A stretch of DNA of 64,000 bases, from the NCBI GenBank assembly GCA_027483945.1, contig JAIXTM010000008.1, positions 34,243 to 98,242 of the forward strand. Reading direction: 5' to 3'. The translations under genes and the position numbers were made by a program. The number at the start of each line of letters is the position of its first letter. Within the stretch, counting starts at the first letter, position 1. This DNA comes from Hyphomicrobiales bacterium (GTDB lineage: Bacteria; Pseudomonadota; Alphaproteobacteria; Rhizobiales; Beijerinckiaceae). The notes beneath the pieces were generated by a model. That model saw only the letters and a list, made by a program, of their open reading frames with translations. It searched no databases and had not been told where the DNA came from. Shown here piece after piece: positions 1 to 8,511 of the stretch.

Positions 1-182
1 TGCCCCTTCTGTCATTGGCCTGAGAGTTTCGCGCGGGACCCGCGGACCGGGCTCCGGCTTACACCGTCGGCGGGAGCATGAGGCTCCGCTTTCCAGAATC
101 TGTCACGTCGCAGCGGTCCTTGGGCCTGAGAGTTTCCGGGGCGGTTGCTCCTTCGGCGACGGCGAACCGTCTCTCCCGCATG
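1..182 (-). promoter_or_regulatory. Tandem glycine riboswitch (two aptamers)
   Basis: Read on the minus strand, this leader carries the glycine-aptamer signatures twice. Aptamer 1 (about 182-116) has GGGAGAG, then CGCCGAAGGAGCAA, then AAACTCTCAGGCCCAAGGAC. Aptamer 2 (about 115-1) has a TCTGGAAAG element, CGCCGACGGTGTAAGCC and AAACTCTCAGGCCAATGACAG. These are the conserved core blocks of the known glycine riboswitch class, which usually turns on glycine-cleavage or glycine-transport genes when glycine is present. The expression platform and target gene lie beyond position 1. In related genomes this class commonly precedes gcvTHP, but the target cannot be seen here. The transcription unit to its right makes glycine from threonine and runs in the same direction, which fits a glycine-responsive gcv operon downstream. 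Confidence 0.93.
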
Positions 183-189
183 CGATCCC

Positions 190-218
190 AATCTTGCATA
201 TATCGAGCGATCCGTCAA
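190..218 (-). promoter_or_regulatory. Candidate promoter of the riboswitch transcript
   Basis: On the minus strand a TTGACG -35-like hexamer (213-218) is followed after 17 bases by AAGATT (190-195), a weak -10 match (3 of 6). It sits between the terminator of the preceding operon and the first aptamer, where a promoter is expected. The -10 assignment is tentative because the surrounding segment is AT-rich with TATAT stretches. Confidence 0.35.
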
Positions 219-250
219 CGTCTATATAAGTAAATTTTCCAGAAAAATGA

Positions 251-277
251 ATAAAGCGGCGCAGTGCGCCGCTTTAT
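251..277 (-). terminator. Intrinsic terminator of the kbl-tdh-thrC-ABC operon
   Basis: A 12-bp perfect stem (251-262 paired with 266-277, loop 263-265) lies 28 bases past the stop codon of the binding-protein gene. On the minus strand it is followed by TTCATTTTT. It separates the operon on its right from the riboswitch unit on its left. Confidence 0.85.
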
Positions 278-304
278 CAAAAGTATATATTATGTCGAAC
301 TTCT

Positions 305-1306
305 TTATTTTCCGGCGGCGACCGCCGCGTTCCATTCCGCCAGGAAGTTGTCGCGGTCCTTGGCGGCGACCGCATCTTCGATGGGGAAAGACTTGATGCC
401 GTCGAGGTTCGGCAGCTTGACGTATTTGGAGACGTCGATGTCGGTCCGGCTCGGCCGGCGGTAGGCGGCTTCCAGAAGCGCGATCTGCGTCTCCTTGGCG
501 AGAAGCAGGTCATAGGTCTTCTTGGCCGCCGCTTCGTTCGGCGCGCCCTTGAGAAGGACGACGAATTCCGGATTCGTGAAGGTGCCTTCCGACGGATAGA
601 CCAGCTCGATCTCCTTCTGGCCGCCGGCGACATAGGCGTAGCCGTTGGACTCGAAGGTGAGGCCGACCGCATATTCGCCCTGCGCCACGGCACGCAGCAC
701 GGTGGCGGCCTGCGCCGTCACGACGACGTTGGACGCCAGCCGCTTCAGGCCCTCGGGACCCAGCTGTTCCCGGATGCCCCACAGGATCGTGTAGGCGGTC
801 GAGCTGTTGACCGGATCGGCGATGATGACCTTGCCCTTCCAGCGCCGGTCCATCAGGTCGCTCCAGGTCTTGGGCGCCGGATTCCCGCCGAGCTGGTTGT
901 TGTTCACCATCATGACGGCGACGTGCATGTTGGAGGCGGTCCAGAGGTTCTCCTTGTCCACCAGCGCCGGCGGGATCGCCGAGGCGGCCGGCGACCTGTA
1001 AGGGACGAAGAGCTGCCGGAAGGCGCCGAGCGTATTGGCGCTGGCGCTCCAGAAGATGTCGGCCTGCGGACGGGACAGCTCGCTCTCCACGCGCCGCAGC
1101 ATCTGGGCGCTGCCGCCGTTGATCGCGCTGATCTTCACGTTGGGCAGGAGCTGGGCGCCGGTATCCAGCACGGCCTGGACCGATTGCTGGTTGTTGGACG
1201 TGTAGATGACGGTCGAGCCGGCGGTCTTGTCCTGCGCGAAGGCCGGCGCGGCGAGGGTCGCAGCGAAGCCGGCGAGCACGTCCCGGCGGGTCAGTTGGAA
1301 TGTCAT
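305..1306 (-). CDS. ABC transporter substrate-binding protein (AfuA/FbpA/PhnS-like)
   Basis: A 333-residue periplasmic solute-binding protein, last gene of the leftward operon. The N terminus has a twin-arginine-type signal (TRRDVLAGF, then a hydrophobic run ending APAFAQ), suggesting Tat export. The mature part starts with a typical STVIYTSNN strand and contains the ADIFWSAS and KGKVIIADP segments seen in the iron/phosphonate/sugar-phosphate-binding family. The reading frame is open far upstream, but the ATG at 1306 is chosen because AAGGGG sits just before it and the signal peptide starts there. The ligand cannot be read from sequence. Family members bind ferric ion, 2-aminoethylphosphonate or hexose phosphates. 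The operon context points to a substrate that feeds threonine or glycine metabolism, possibly phosphorylated, but that is inference. A 92-base gap separates it from the permease gene. Confidence 0.85.
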   Translation of the reverse strand: MTFQLTRRDVLAGFAATLAAPAFAQDKTAGSTVIYTSNNQQSVQAVLDTGAQLLPNVKISAINGGSAQMLRRVESELSRPQADIFWSASANTLGAFRQLFVPYRSPAASAIPPALVDKENLWTASNMHVAVMMVNNNQLGGNPAPKTWSDLMDRRWKGKVIIADPVNSSTAYTILWGIREQLGPEGLKRLASNVVVTAQAATVLRAVAQGEYAVGLTFESNGYAYVAGGQKEIELVYPSEGTFTNPEFVVLLKGAPNEAAAKKTYDLLLAKETQIALLEAAYRRPSRTDIDVSKYVKLPNLDGIKSFPIEDAVAAKDRDNFLAEWNAAVAAGK

Positions 1307-1398
1307 GATGATCCCCTTTTGTGTCCTCGACCGCTTTTGTCCGCTCGGCATAGTCCCCTGGCGGTCGTCCGGGGGCACGCCGTCGATGGATCGCTGCC

Positions 1399-3045
1399 TC
1401 ATCGCGATCCGAAAATGTCCAGCCTGAACACGGTGGTCGCGAGCAGGATGGGGATGACGATCATCAAAACGAGCACGAAGCCGTAGGCGGAAGCCTGAGC
1501 CATCAGGCCGCTGTCGATTAGCCGGAAGATCTGGATCGGCATCGTCTCGCGGCCGCCGGAATAGACCACGACCGAGGCGCTGAGCTCGGCCACCGTGGTC
1601 GTCCAGACCAGCACGCCGGCGGCGGCGACCGATGGGATCATCAGCGGCAGCACCACTTTGGCGAAGGAGCGCAGAGGCGGCACGCCGAGGCTGATCGAGG
1701 CCTCCTCGATGGAATTGGGGATGTTGTAGAGCGTCGAAGAGGCGTTGCGGATGCCGAAAGGCAGCCGGCGAATGACATAGGCGAGCACGATGATGGCGCC
1801 CGTGCCCGTGATCGCCATCCAGCCGCTGTTGAACGACATGACCAGGCCGATGCCAATGACCGTGCCGGACAAGGCCAGCGGCAGGGCCGTCAAATAGTCG
1901 ATCGCCGGGGTCAGGATCGTCCGCTTCTTGACGATGAGATAGCTGACCAGGGTGGCGAAGAACACGCTGATCAGGGTCGCCGTGCCGGCATAGAGCAGCG
2001 TATTGATGATCGGATCCGGCGCGTTGACGAAGACGCGCCAGAGATGGGCGGTGGTCCATTCGCCCCAGCGCATGACCGGTCCGCGCGAGACGGTGAAGGC
2101 GCCGGCGACGACGGTCGCTAGGGGCAGGAGGGAGATGATGACGACGAGGGCGGCCGCCAGCGCCAGGCCGAACGATTTCAAGCCCCGCATGGCGACGGGC
2201 TTGGCCCCGCGTCCCAGGACGATCTCGTAGCGCCCCCGGGAGACGACCCAGCGCTGCAGGAAGAGGACGAGAGCCACCAGGCCGATGGAGACGCTGGCGA
2301 GCGTGCTTTGCATGACCGGATCGGTGCTCACCTCCGAAATGAAGGTCTGGTAGGTCAAGACCGAGAGGAGCTCGACCTTGTGGCCCAGGATGGTCGCCAC
2401 GGCGAAATTGCCGACGACAAGGGTAAAGACGAGCAGGGCGCTGGCGAGGATCGCCGGCAGCACGACCGGCAGCATCACCTTCAGGCGCGAGACGGCCGGC
2501 GATGTGCCGAGCCCGCGCGCGGCCTCTTCCAGCTGCGCGTCGAAGCCGCGTATGGCCGCGAGCGTGCCGATGTAGACATACGTGTAGTAGATGAAGGTCA
2601 TGACCGTGATCAGGCCCGGCCAGCCGTAAAAGCTTGGCAGGCCGATGCCCCAGCCCGCCAGCGTCCGGGTCAGGAGGCCGTTATTGCCCAGCATCATCAG
2701 CCAGGTCTGGGCGGCGATGACCTCCGGCACGACCAGGGTCGTGAGCGGCAGGATCGCGATCAGTGCCTTCCCCGGGAAGTCGTAGCGCGCCGCCACGTAG
2801 GCAAGCGGCACGCCGATGGCTGTCGCAGCGAGGGTCACGATGGCGCCGAGCGTCACCGTGTTGGCGACCGCGCGCAGATATTTCGGCTCAGCCAGCAGCA
2901 CGCTCCATCCCGAGCGTCCGTCCGCGCGGGCGCTGGAGAGGCTGGAGGCCAGCACGTTGATGAGCGGATAAAGCAGCGTGACGATCAGGATGACCAGCAC
3001 CGCGAGGGCCAGCCAGAACCAGACCGATCGCACCTGCGCCGTCAT
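1399..3045 (-). CDS. ABC transporter permease, fused double-domain type
   Basis: A 548-residue inner-membrane permease with two BPD-type transmembrane domains in one chain (about residues 10-270 and 290-545), as in FbpB/ThiP/PhnU-like importers. Each half carries an EAA-type loop that docks the ATPase: EEAARGLGTSPAVSRLKVMLP in the first half (start near residue 176) and EEASISLGVPPLRSFAKVVLP in the second. About twelve hydrophobic segments are visible. Its ATG overlaps the end of the ATPase gene by four bases, implying translational coupling. With the ATPase and binding protein it forms a complete importer. Substrate is not determined by the sequence. Confidence 0.88.
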   Translation of the reverse strand: MTAQVRSVWFWLALAVLVILIVTLLYPLINVLASSLSSARADGRSGWSVLLAEPKYLRAVANTVTLGAIVTLAATAIGVPLAYVAARYDFPGKALIAILPLTTLVVPEVIAAQTWLMMLGNNGLLTRTLAGWGIGLPSFYGWPGLITVMTFIYYTYVYIGTLAAIRGFDAQLEEAARGLGTSPAVSRLKVMLPVVLPAILASALLVFTLVVGNFAVATILGHKVELLSVLTYQTFISEVSTDPVMQSTLASVSIGLVALVLFLQRWVVSRGRYEIVLGRGAKPVAMRGLKSFGLALAAALVVIISLLPLATVVAGAFTVSRGPVMRWGEWTTAHLWRVFVNAPDPIINTLLYAGTATLISVFFATLVSYLIVKKRTILTPAIDYLTALPLALSGTVIGIGLVMSFNSGWMAITGTGAIIVLAYVIRRLPFGIRNASSTLYNIPNSIEEASISLGVPPLRSFAKVVLPLMIPSVAAAGVLVWTTTVAELSASVVVYSGGRETMPIQIFRLIDSGLMAQASAYGFVLVLMIVIPILLATTVFRLDIFGSR

Positions 3046-4103
3046 GACCGCACCACCAGCGTCTTGGCGGAGTCGAGGACGACGCCGACCGGATCGCCGA
3101 TGGCGAAGCCGCTGTGGTCCTCGCCATGCAGGTCCACGGCAAGCTGGCGCTGCGCGACCTCGATGCCATAGGCGGTCTTGCCGCCCAGATATTGCTTGCG
3201 CCTGACGATGCCGGGCAGCGTCCCCGCCGCGTGACCTCGGATCAGGGCGATGTCCTCCGGCCGGGCGACGAGCGTCGCGCTACCTGCACCGAGCGCCTCG
3301 GGCGCGAGGGCGGCGACGGGGATGCCGCCCAGATTGACCCGGGTCGGCATGCCGGCGGCGAGCGGGGCTTCCAGATCCACCGGCACGGTGTTCGCTGCGC
3401 CGACGAAGTCCGCGACATAGGCCGAGACCGGGCGGCGATAGATGTCCTCCGGCGGCCCTACCTGTTCCAGGCTGCCCTGGCGCATCAGCCCGATCCGGTC
3501 GGAGAGGGCGAGCGCCTCCTCCTGGTCGTGGGTCACGAAGACGGTGGTGATCCCGGCCTCCCGCTGCAGGTCGGCGATCGTCTCGCGCACCTGGACCCGC
3601 AGCTTGGCGTCAAGGTTCGACAGGGGCTCGTCCATGAGCAGGACCTGCGGCTGGATCACCAGCGCGCGGGCGAGCGCCACGCGCTGGCGCTGCCCGCCGG
3701 ACAGGGCGACCGGATGCCGTTCGGGGAAGGCTGAAAGGCCGACGCGCTCCAGCGCCTCGCCGACCTTGCGCCGGATCGTCGCTGCATCGACCCGGCGCGC
3801 CCGCAGGCCGTAGGCGACGTTGTCGAACACGGTCTTATCGGGAAAGAGTGCATAGTCCTGGAAGACCATCCCGATGTCGCGCTGGTGCGCCGGCAGGTTC
3901 GTCACGTCCCGGTCGCCGAAGCGTAGCGTACCGGACTGGACCGGATTGAAACCGGCGATGGTCCGCAGAAGCGTGGTCTTTCCGCAGCCGGAAGGGCCGA
4001 GCAGGGTGAAGAACGAACCTTCCTCGATCTCCAGCGACAACCCGTCGATGACGCGCATGCCTGAATAGGCCACGCTCAACCGGTCGATGACGATCCTTGC
4101 CAT
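3042..4103 (-). CDS. ABC transporter ATP-binding protein (PotA/FbpC/AfuC-like)
   Basis: A 353-residue import ATPase. The nucleotide-binding domain (about 1-240) has a Walker A GPSGCGKTT, a Q-loop (VFQDYALFP), signature LSGGQRQRVALARAL, Walker B VLLMDEPLSNLD and the switch histidine in VTHDQEEA. The C-terminal part (about 245-350) is a TOBE-type regulatory domain. This layout is the polyamine/iron/phosphonate importer subfamily. The frame continues upstream to 4451 but overlaps thrC there. The ATG at 4103 begins the usual MARIVIDRLSVAY start, one base after the thrC stop. It energises the fused permease whose start overlaps its last codon. Confidence 0.92.
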   Translation of the reverse strand: MARIVIDRLSVAYSGMRVIDGLSLEIEEGSFFTLLGPSGCGKTTLLRTIAGFNPVQSGTLRFGDRDVTNLPAHQRDIGMVFQDYALFPDKTVFDNVAYGLRARRVDAATIRRKVGEALERVGLSAFPERHPVALSGGQRQRVALARALVIQPQVLLMDEPLSNLDAKLRVQVRETIADLQREAGITTVFVTHDQEEALALSDRIGLMRQGSLEQVGPPEDIYRRPVSAYVADFVGAANTVPVDLEAPLAAGMPTRVNLGGIPVAALAPEALGAGSATLVARPEDIALIRGHAAGTLPGIVRRKQYLGGKTAYGIEVAQRQLAVDLHGEDHSGFAIGDPVGVVLDSAKTLVVRS

Positions 4104-4104
4104 G

Positions 4105-5541
4105 TCAGTCGTGCTCCCCCGCGCGCCCGGCCCGGGCCATGCGGCCCCGGTCCAGGATGTACGCCTCCACCTTATCGAGTCGGTTCGGTAGCACGTCCAT
4201 CCGCTCATCACGTGCATGAAGATCGGCAAGATGCGCAGGCAGAGCCGGCCTGATGCCGGTCGCGGCCTCGACCGCGTCGGGGAACTTCGCCGGAGCCGCC
4301 GTCGCCAGCACGATGACCGGGGTGCCTGGTGCCTCGGCGAGGCGACGGCGGGCGGCGGCGAGGGCTGTCGCCGTGTGCGGATCGGCCAGGTAGCCGGAGT
4401 CCCGGCGCACCCGCGCCATCTCCCTGTCGGTCGCGGGCTCGTCAGCGGCAAAAGCGTCGAACTCAGCCCGGATCGCGGCCAGGACCGGGTCCGGCAGGAC
4501 GAAACGGCCCTCCGTGGACAGGCGGGTCATCGCGTCCCGCACGAAGCGCGCGTCGCGGCCCGACGCGTCGAAGAGCAGGCGCTCGAAATTCGACGAGACC
4601 TGGATGTCCATGGACGGCGAGGAGGTCGGCACGACTTGGCGCACCTCGTAGGCGCCGGTCTCAAGCGTCCGGGCGAGGATGTCGTTGCGGTTGGTGGCGA
4701 CGATCAGCCGGTCGATCGGCACGCCAAGGCGCTTGGCGGCATAGCCGGCGAAGACATCGCCGAAATTGCCGGTCGGCACGGCGAAGCTGACAGGCCGGGC
4801 AAAGCCGCAGAGGGCCGCCGCGGCCGTCACGTAATAGACGGCCTGCGCGGCGATCCTGCCCCAGTTGATGGAATTGACGGCGAGCAGCCGCGTCCGGTCG
4901 CGGAAATCGGCATGGCCGAGCATCGCTTTCACCAGGGCCTGGCAGTCGTCGAATGTGCCTTCGACCGCCATGGCCCAGGAATTGGTGAAGCGCGGCGTCG
5001 TCATCTGCCGCCGCTGCACTTCCGAAACCCGGCCGAGCGGGAAGAGCGTGAAAAGGTCGATCCGGTCGAGCCCGCCGAAGGCGTCGATCGCGGCCGATCC
5101 GGTATCGCCGGAGGTGGCGCCAGCGATCGTGGCGCGCTCTCCGCCAGCGGTGAGCGTGTGGTCGATCATCCGGGCCAGGAGGCGCATCGCCACGTCCTTG
5201 AAGGCGAGCGTCGGGCCGTGGAAGAGCTCCAGGACGAAGAGGTTGTCATCGACCTGGACGAGCGGGGCGACGCAGGCGTGGCGGAACGCACCGTAGGCAC
5301 CCTCGACCATGCGCTGCAATTCGGCCGGCGGGAAGGCATTGCCGGTCAGCGTGGCGACAACCTTGGCCGCCGTATCCACATAGGGCGCGCCGCGGACCTC
5401 GGCGAAATCCCGAGCGGACCAGGCCGGCCAGTCGTCCGGCATGTAGAGACCGCCATCGGGAGCCAGGCCCCGCAGCATCGCGTCGGCGAAATGGGCCGCG
5501 CCGGCGCCGCCCCTGGTGGAGGTGAAGCGCATCGCCGTCAT
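4105..5541 (-). CDS. thrC: Threonine synthase homologue, PLP-dependent
   Basis: A 478-residue PLP enzyme of the threonine synthase family, which converts O-phospho-L-homoserine to threonine and phosphate. The cofactor lysine is in [10 protein letters not shown] (about residue 116). The phosphate-binding segment [14 protein letters not shown] follows, and the N-terminal domain opens with [18 protein letters not shown], as in the long bacterial/fungal class. Length matches the usual 460-480. It overlaps tdh by four bases and is followed one base later by the ABC ATPase gene. Placement between threonine-degrading enzymes and an importer is unusual for the biosynthetic gene, so it is probably a second, catabolic copy, or acts on a related phosphorylated amino acid. 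Whether another thrC exists elsewhere cannot be seen here. Confidence 0.88.
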   Translation of the reverse strand: MTAMRFTSTRGGAGAAHFADAMLRGLAPDGGLYMPDDWPAWSARDFAEVRGAPYVDTAAKVVATLTGNAFPPAELQRMVEGAYGAFRHACVAPLVQVDDNLFVLELFHGPTLAFKDVAMRLLARMIDHTLTAGGERATIAGATSGDTGSAAIDAFGGLDRIDLFTLFPLGRVSEVQRRQMTTPRFTNSWAMAVEGTFDDCQALVKAMLGHADFRDRTRLLAVNSINWGRIAAQAVYYVTAAAALCGFARPVSFAVPTGNFGDVFAGYAAKRLGVPIDRLIVATNRNDILARTLETGAYEVRQVVPTSSPSMDIQVSSNFERLLFDASGRDARFVRDAMTRLSTEGRFVLPDPVLAAIRAEFDAFAADEPATDREMARVRRDSGYLADPHTATALAAARRRLAEAPGTPVIVLATAAPAKFPDAVEAATGIRPALPAHLADLHARDERMDVLPNRLDKVEAYILDRGRMARAGRAGEHD

Positions 5542-6596
5542 GCCCCCGCGGTGACCGGGTCGGGCAGGCGCTTCGTCCAGTCCAGGATGACCTTGCCGCA
5601 GCGTCCGGAAGCCATCGTCTCGAAGCCGTGGGCGAAGTCCTGCGCGTCGAAACGGTGGGTGATGACCTTGCGAACGTTAAGCCCGCTCTGGAGCATGGCC
5701 AGCATCTTGTGCCAGGTCTCGAACATCTCCCGGCCGTAGATCCCCTTGATCGTCAGCATCCGGAAGACGACGCGGTTCCAGTCGATGGCGAAGGGGCGGG
5801 AGGGGATGCCCAGCAGTCCGATCCGGCCGCCCATGACCATGCTGGCCACCATCTGGTCGAAGGCGGCGGGCGCGCCGCTCATCTCCAGCCCAATGTCGAA
5901 GCCTTCGCGCATCCCCAGCCGCGCCGTTACATCCGCAAGGTCCTCGCGGGACACGTCGACGGGCACGACGTCGGCGACGGACGCGGCCAGGTCCAGCCGC
6001 TCGCGGTTGATGTCGGTGATGACGACGTGGCGTGCGCCGACATGGCGGGCGACCGCGGCGGCCATGATGCCGATGGGGCCGGCGCCGGTGACGAGCACGT
6101 CCTCGCCGACGAGGTCGAAGGAGAGGGCGGTGTGGACCGCGTTGCCCAGCGGATCGAGTATGGCTCCGAGTTCGTCGTCGACATCGTCGGGCAGCGGCAC
6201 GACGTTGAAGGCCGGCACGCGGACATATTCGGCGAAGGAGCCGGGCATGTTCACGCCGATGCCGCGCGTCTCCGGATCGAGATGGAAGCGTCCGCCCCGG
6301 CTCGCCCGGCTCTTCATGCCGATGACGTGGCCTTCGCCCGAGACGCGCTGGCCGACGGCAAGGTCGGTCACGCCCGAGCCGACCTCGACGATCTCGCCCG
6401 CGAACTCGTGCCCGACGATCATCGGAACCGGCACGGTCGAACGCGCCCAGTCGTCCCATTGGTAGATATGGATGTCGGTGCCGCAGATGCCGGTGCGGTT
6501 GACGCGGACCAGCACGTCGTCGCGGCCGATGGCCGGAATGGGCTCCTCGCTGGCCCACAGGCCGGGCTCGGACCGCGCCTTGACGAGAGCTCTCAT
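5538..6596 (-). CDS. tdh: L-threonine 3-dehydrogenase lacking structural-zinc cysteines
   Basis: A 352-residue medium-chain dehydrogenase/reductase that oxidises threonine to 2-amino-3-ketobutyrate with NAD+. Catalytic-zinc ligands are kept (GICGTD with Cys near residue 38, GHEFAGE near 63), the Rossmann motif is [10 protein letters not shown], and the long stretch [18 protein letters not shown] matches the family closely. Compared from memory with E. coli Tdh, the structural-zinc lobe has lost all four cysteines: the segment that normally holds CGHCRNC and a later Cys reads GMKSRAS and ends HLD. The fold may be stabilised without the second zinc. It lies 12 bases after kbl and overlaps thrC by four bases. 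The product is passed to Kbl. Confidence 0.93.
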   Translation of the reverse strand: MRALVKARSEPGLWASEEPIPAIGRDDVLVRVNRTGICGTDIHIYQWDDWARSTVPVPMIVGHEFAGEIVEVGSGVTDLAVGQRVSGEGHVIGMKSRASRGGRFHLDPETRGIGVNMPGSFAEYVRVPAFNVVPLPDDVDDELGAILDPLGNAVHTALSFDLVGEDVLVTGAGPIGIMAAAVARHVGARHVVITDINRERLDLAASVADVVPVDVSREDLADVTARLGMREGFDIGLEMSGAPAAFDQMVASMVMGGRIGLLGIPSRPFAIDWNRVVFRMLTIKGIYGREMFETWHKMLAMLQSGLNVRKVITHRFDAQDFAHGFETMASGRCGKVILDWTKRLPDPVTAGA

Positions 6597-6608
6597 GATG
6601 CGGTCCCT

Positions 6609-7811
6609 CTAGATCAGGCCGAGCGAGCGCCCGGCATCGGTGAATGCTGCGATGGCCGTGTCGATGTCGGCGGGGCCGAGCGCCGCCGACACCTGGGTCC
6701 GAATCCGCGCCTTGCCGCGCGGCACGACAGGGAAGAAGAAGCCGGCGACGAAGACGCCGCGCTCGTCGAGCGCGGCCGCCATAGCCTGCGCGGCCTGCGC
6801 CTCGCCCAGCATGACCGGGATGATGGGCGTTTCACCGGGGACAAGATCGAACCCGGCCGTGGACAGTCCTGCCCGCAGGCGGGCTGCGTTGGCTCGCAGA
6901 CGTGCGCGCAGGTCGTTGCCGGCCGCCGCGATCTCCAGCGCTTTCAGCGCGCCAGCCGCGACCGGCGGCGCCAGCGAGTTGGAGAAAAGGTAAGGACGCG
7001 CGCGCTGGCGCAGCAGGTCAATGATCGGCTGGCTGGCGGCGACGAAGCCGCCCATGCCGCCGCTGAGCGTCTTGCCCAGCGTGCCGGTGACGATGCCGAC
7101 GCGGCCGCCGGCGCCTGTCAGTTCGGGCGTGCCCCGGCCGGTGGCGCCCAGATGCCCCGTCGCATGGCAATCGTCGACCATGACCACGGCGCCGTAACGC
7201 TCGGCCAGATCGCAGATTTCCGGTAGCCGGGCGATATGGCCGTCCATGGAGAAGATGCCGTCGGTGACGACGAGCTTGAGCCGGGCGCCGTCGCGGTTCG
7301 CCTCGCGCAGCCGGTCCTCGAGCTCGTTCATGTCGCCGCTGGCATAGCGGTAGCGCGCGGCCTTGCAGAGCCGGATGCCGTCGATGATCGAGGCGTGGTT
7401 CAGGCTGTCTGAGATGACGGCATCGCCTTCGCCGAGCAGCGGTTCGAAGACCGCGCCGTTGGCATCGAAGCAGGCTGCGAACAGGATCGCGTCGTCCTTG
7501 CCGAGATAAGCCGCGATGGCCTGTTCCAGTTCGCGGTGAAGCGTCTGCGTCCCGCAGATGAAGCGGACCGAGGCCATGCCGAACCCGTAACGGTCCAGCG
7601 CTTCGTGGGCGGCCGCGACGATCTCGGGATGGTTGGCGAGCCCGAGATAGTCGTTGGCGCAGAGATTGAGGTAAGGGCGCTCGCCCCCCGACGTCGCAAC
7701 GGTGACACGCGGCCCCTGGGGCGAAGCGATGCGCCGCTCCGTCTTGTAGAGCCCGTCCGCGCGGATGCCCGCCAGAACCTCTTCGACCGCTGAGACGATA
7801 CCGGACGACAT
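6609..7811 (-). CDS. kbl: Glycine C-acetyltransferase (2-amino-3-ketobutyrate CoA ligase)
   Basis: A 400-residue alpha-oxoamine synthase that cleaves 2-amino-3-ketobutyrate with CoA to glycine and acetyl-CoA. The PLP lysine sits in GTLGKTLSGGMGG. The substrate pocket motif NDYLGLANHPE and VMVDDCHATGHLG (Asp and His contacting PLP) are present, and length is canonical. It is the promoter-proximal gene of the leftward operon kbl-tdh-thrC-ABC. With Tdh it forms the two-step threonine-to-glycine route. The doubled operator lies immediately upstream. Confidence 0.95.
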   Translation of the reverse strand: MSSGIVSAVEEVLAGIRADGLYKTERRIASPQGPRVTVATSGGERPYLNLCANDYLGLANHPEIVAAAHEALDRYGFGMASVRFICGTQTLHRELEQAIAAYLGKDDAILFAACFDANGAVFEPLLGEGDAVISDSLNHASIIDGIRLCKAARYRYASGDMNELEDRLREANRDGARLKLVVTDGIFSMDGHIARLPEICDLAERYGAVVMVDDCHATGHLGATGRGTPELTGAGGRVGIVTGTLGKTLSGGMGGFVAASQPIIDLLRQRARPYLFSNSLAPPVAAGALKALEIAAAGNDLRARLRANAARLRAGLSTAGFDLVPGETPIIPVMLGEAQAAQAMAAALDERGVFVAGFFFPVVPRGKARIRTQVSAALGPADIDTAIAAFTDAGRSLGLI

Positions 7812-7842
7812 GGCCTCGTTCCCCTTCGGAAACGAAGCTATT

Positions 7843-7878
7843 CCGATATATAGGATTCAGTCAACCGATATATTGGAT
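7843..7878 (-). promoter_or_regulatory. Doubled operator and promoter region for kbl operon
   Basis: Two 14-bp near-identical copies, CCGATATATAGGAT (7843-7856) and CCGATATATTGGAT (7865-7878), are spaced exactly 22 bp apart, about two helical turns. Each copy is itself near-palindromic (CC-n-ATATAT-n-GG). The minus strand has TTGACT between them (7859-7864), a plausible -35, with a weak AATAGC near 7837-7842. The site lies between the XRE-cupin regulator gene and kbl, so the regulator is the obvious candidate ligand. Binding is inferred, not shown. Confidence 0.6.
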
Positions 7879-7884
7879 ATTGAA

Positions 7885-8454
7885 CTAGCGGTAGAGATTG
7901 ACCAGCAGGGCCTTGCACAAGCCATTGCTGTTGTTGCGAATTTCGTGCGCGACATCGACGGGGTACCTGGCCGTCTCGCCGGCCCGCACCGAACGGGTAA
8001 AGCCACCGCTGGTGACGTCGAGCTCGCCTTCAAACACCGTCAGGTGCTCCATGGCTCCGGCGGAATGGGGCGAGGAAATCAGCGCCCCGCCGGCGGCGAT
8101 CTCCACCTCGTACCATTCGAGCGATCCCGCCATGCGGGGCGGGGAAAGGATGCGCAGGCGGCACTTGCCGTCGGTGCTGCGCGTTTCCGGCGTCGCCAAC
8201 CGACCCGTGACCTCGATGACGTCGTTGGGGTCGCGCGCCTCGTAGGCCTCGACCAGATCGGTCAGGTTGATGCGAAGCGCCCTTGTCAGGCCCCAGAGCA
8301 CCGCGAAGGTGGGATTGGCCTGGCCGCGCTCCACCTGGGACAGCATGGATTTCGACACACCGGAGAGATTGGCGAGCTGCTCCAGCGTCAGCCCCTGCTC
8401 CTTGCGGTGGCGCTGCAGGACCGGTCCGATATCGGGAACGCGTATGTCTTCCAT
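7885..8454 (-). CDS. XRE-family regulator with C-terminal cupin domain
   Basis: A 189-residue transcription factor. Residues about 12-66 form a lambda-repressor-type helix-turn-helix (LEQLANLSGVSKSMLSQVER, with the usual GQANPTFAVLW following). Residues about 115-185 form a small cupin barrel (PHSAGAMEHLTVFEGELDV, then HEIRN), typically an effector-sensing domain. Such regulators commonly control amino-acid or polyamine catabolism. It is encoded just upstream of kbl on the same strand, 73 bases away, with the doubled operator between. It most likely controls the kbl operon in response to threonine, glycine or a related ligand. It could also be read through into kbl. Confidence 0.9.
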   Translation of the reverse strand: MEDIRVPDIGPVLQRHRKEQGLTLEQLANLSGVSKSMLSQVERGQANPTFAVLWGLTRALRINLTDLVEAYEARDPNDVIEVTGRLATPETRSTDGKCRLRILSPPRMAGSLEWYEVEIAAGGALISSPHSAGAMEHLTVFEGELDVTSGGFTRSVRAGETARYPVDVAHEIRNNSNGLCKALLVNLYR

Positions 8455-8511
8455 GGGCGGTCTCGTTGAACAGCGGGACTATAGCAGGCGGGCGGCGGCG
8501 CGCATCCAGGC

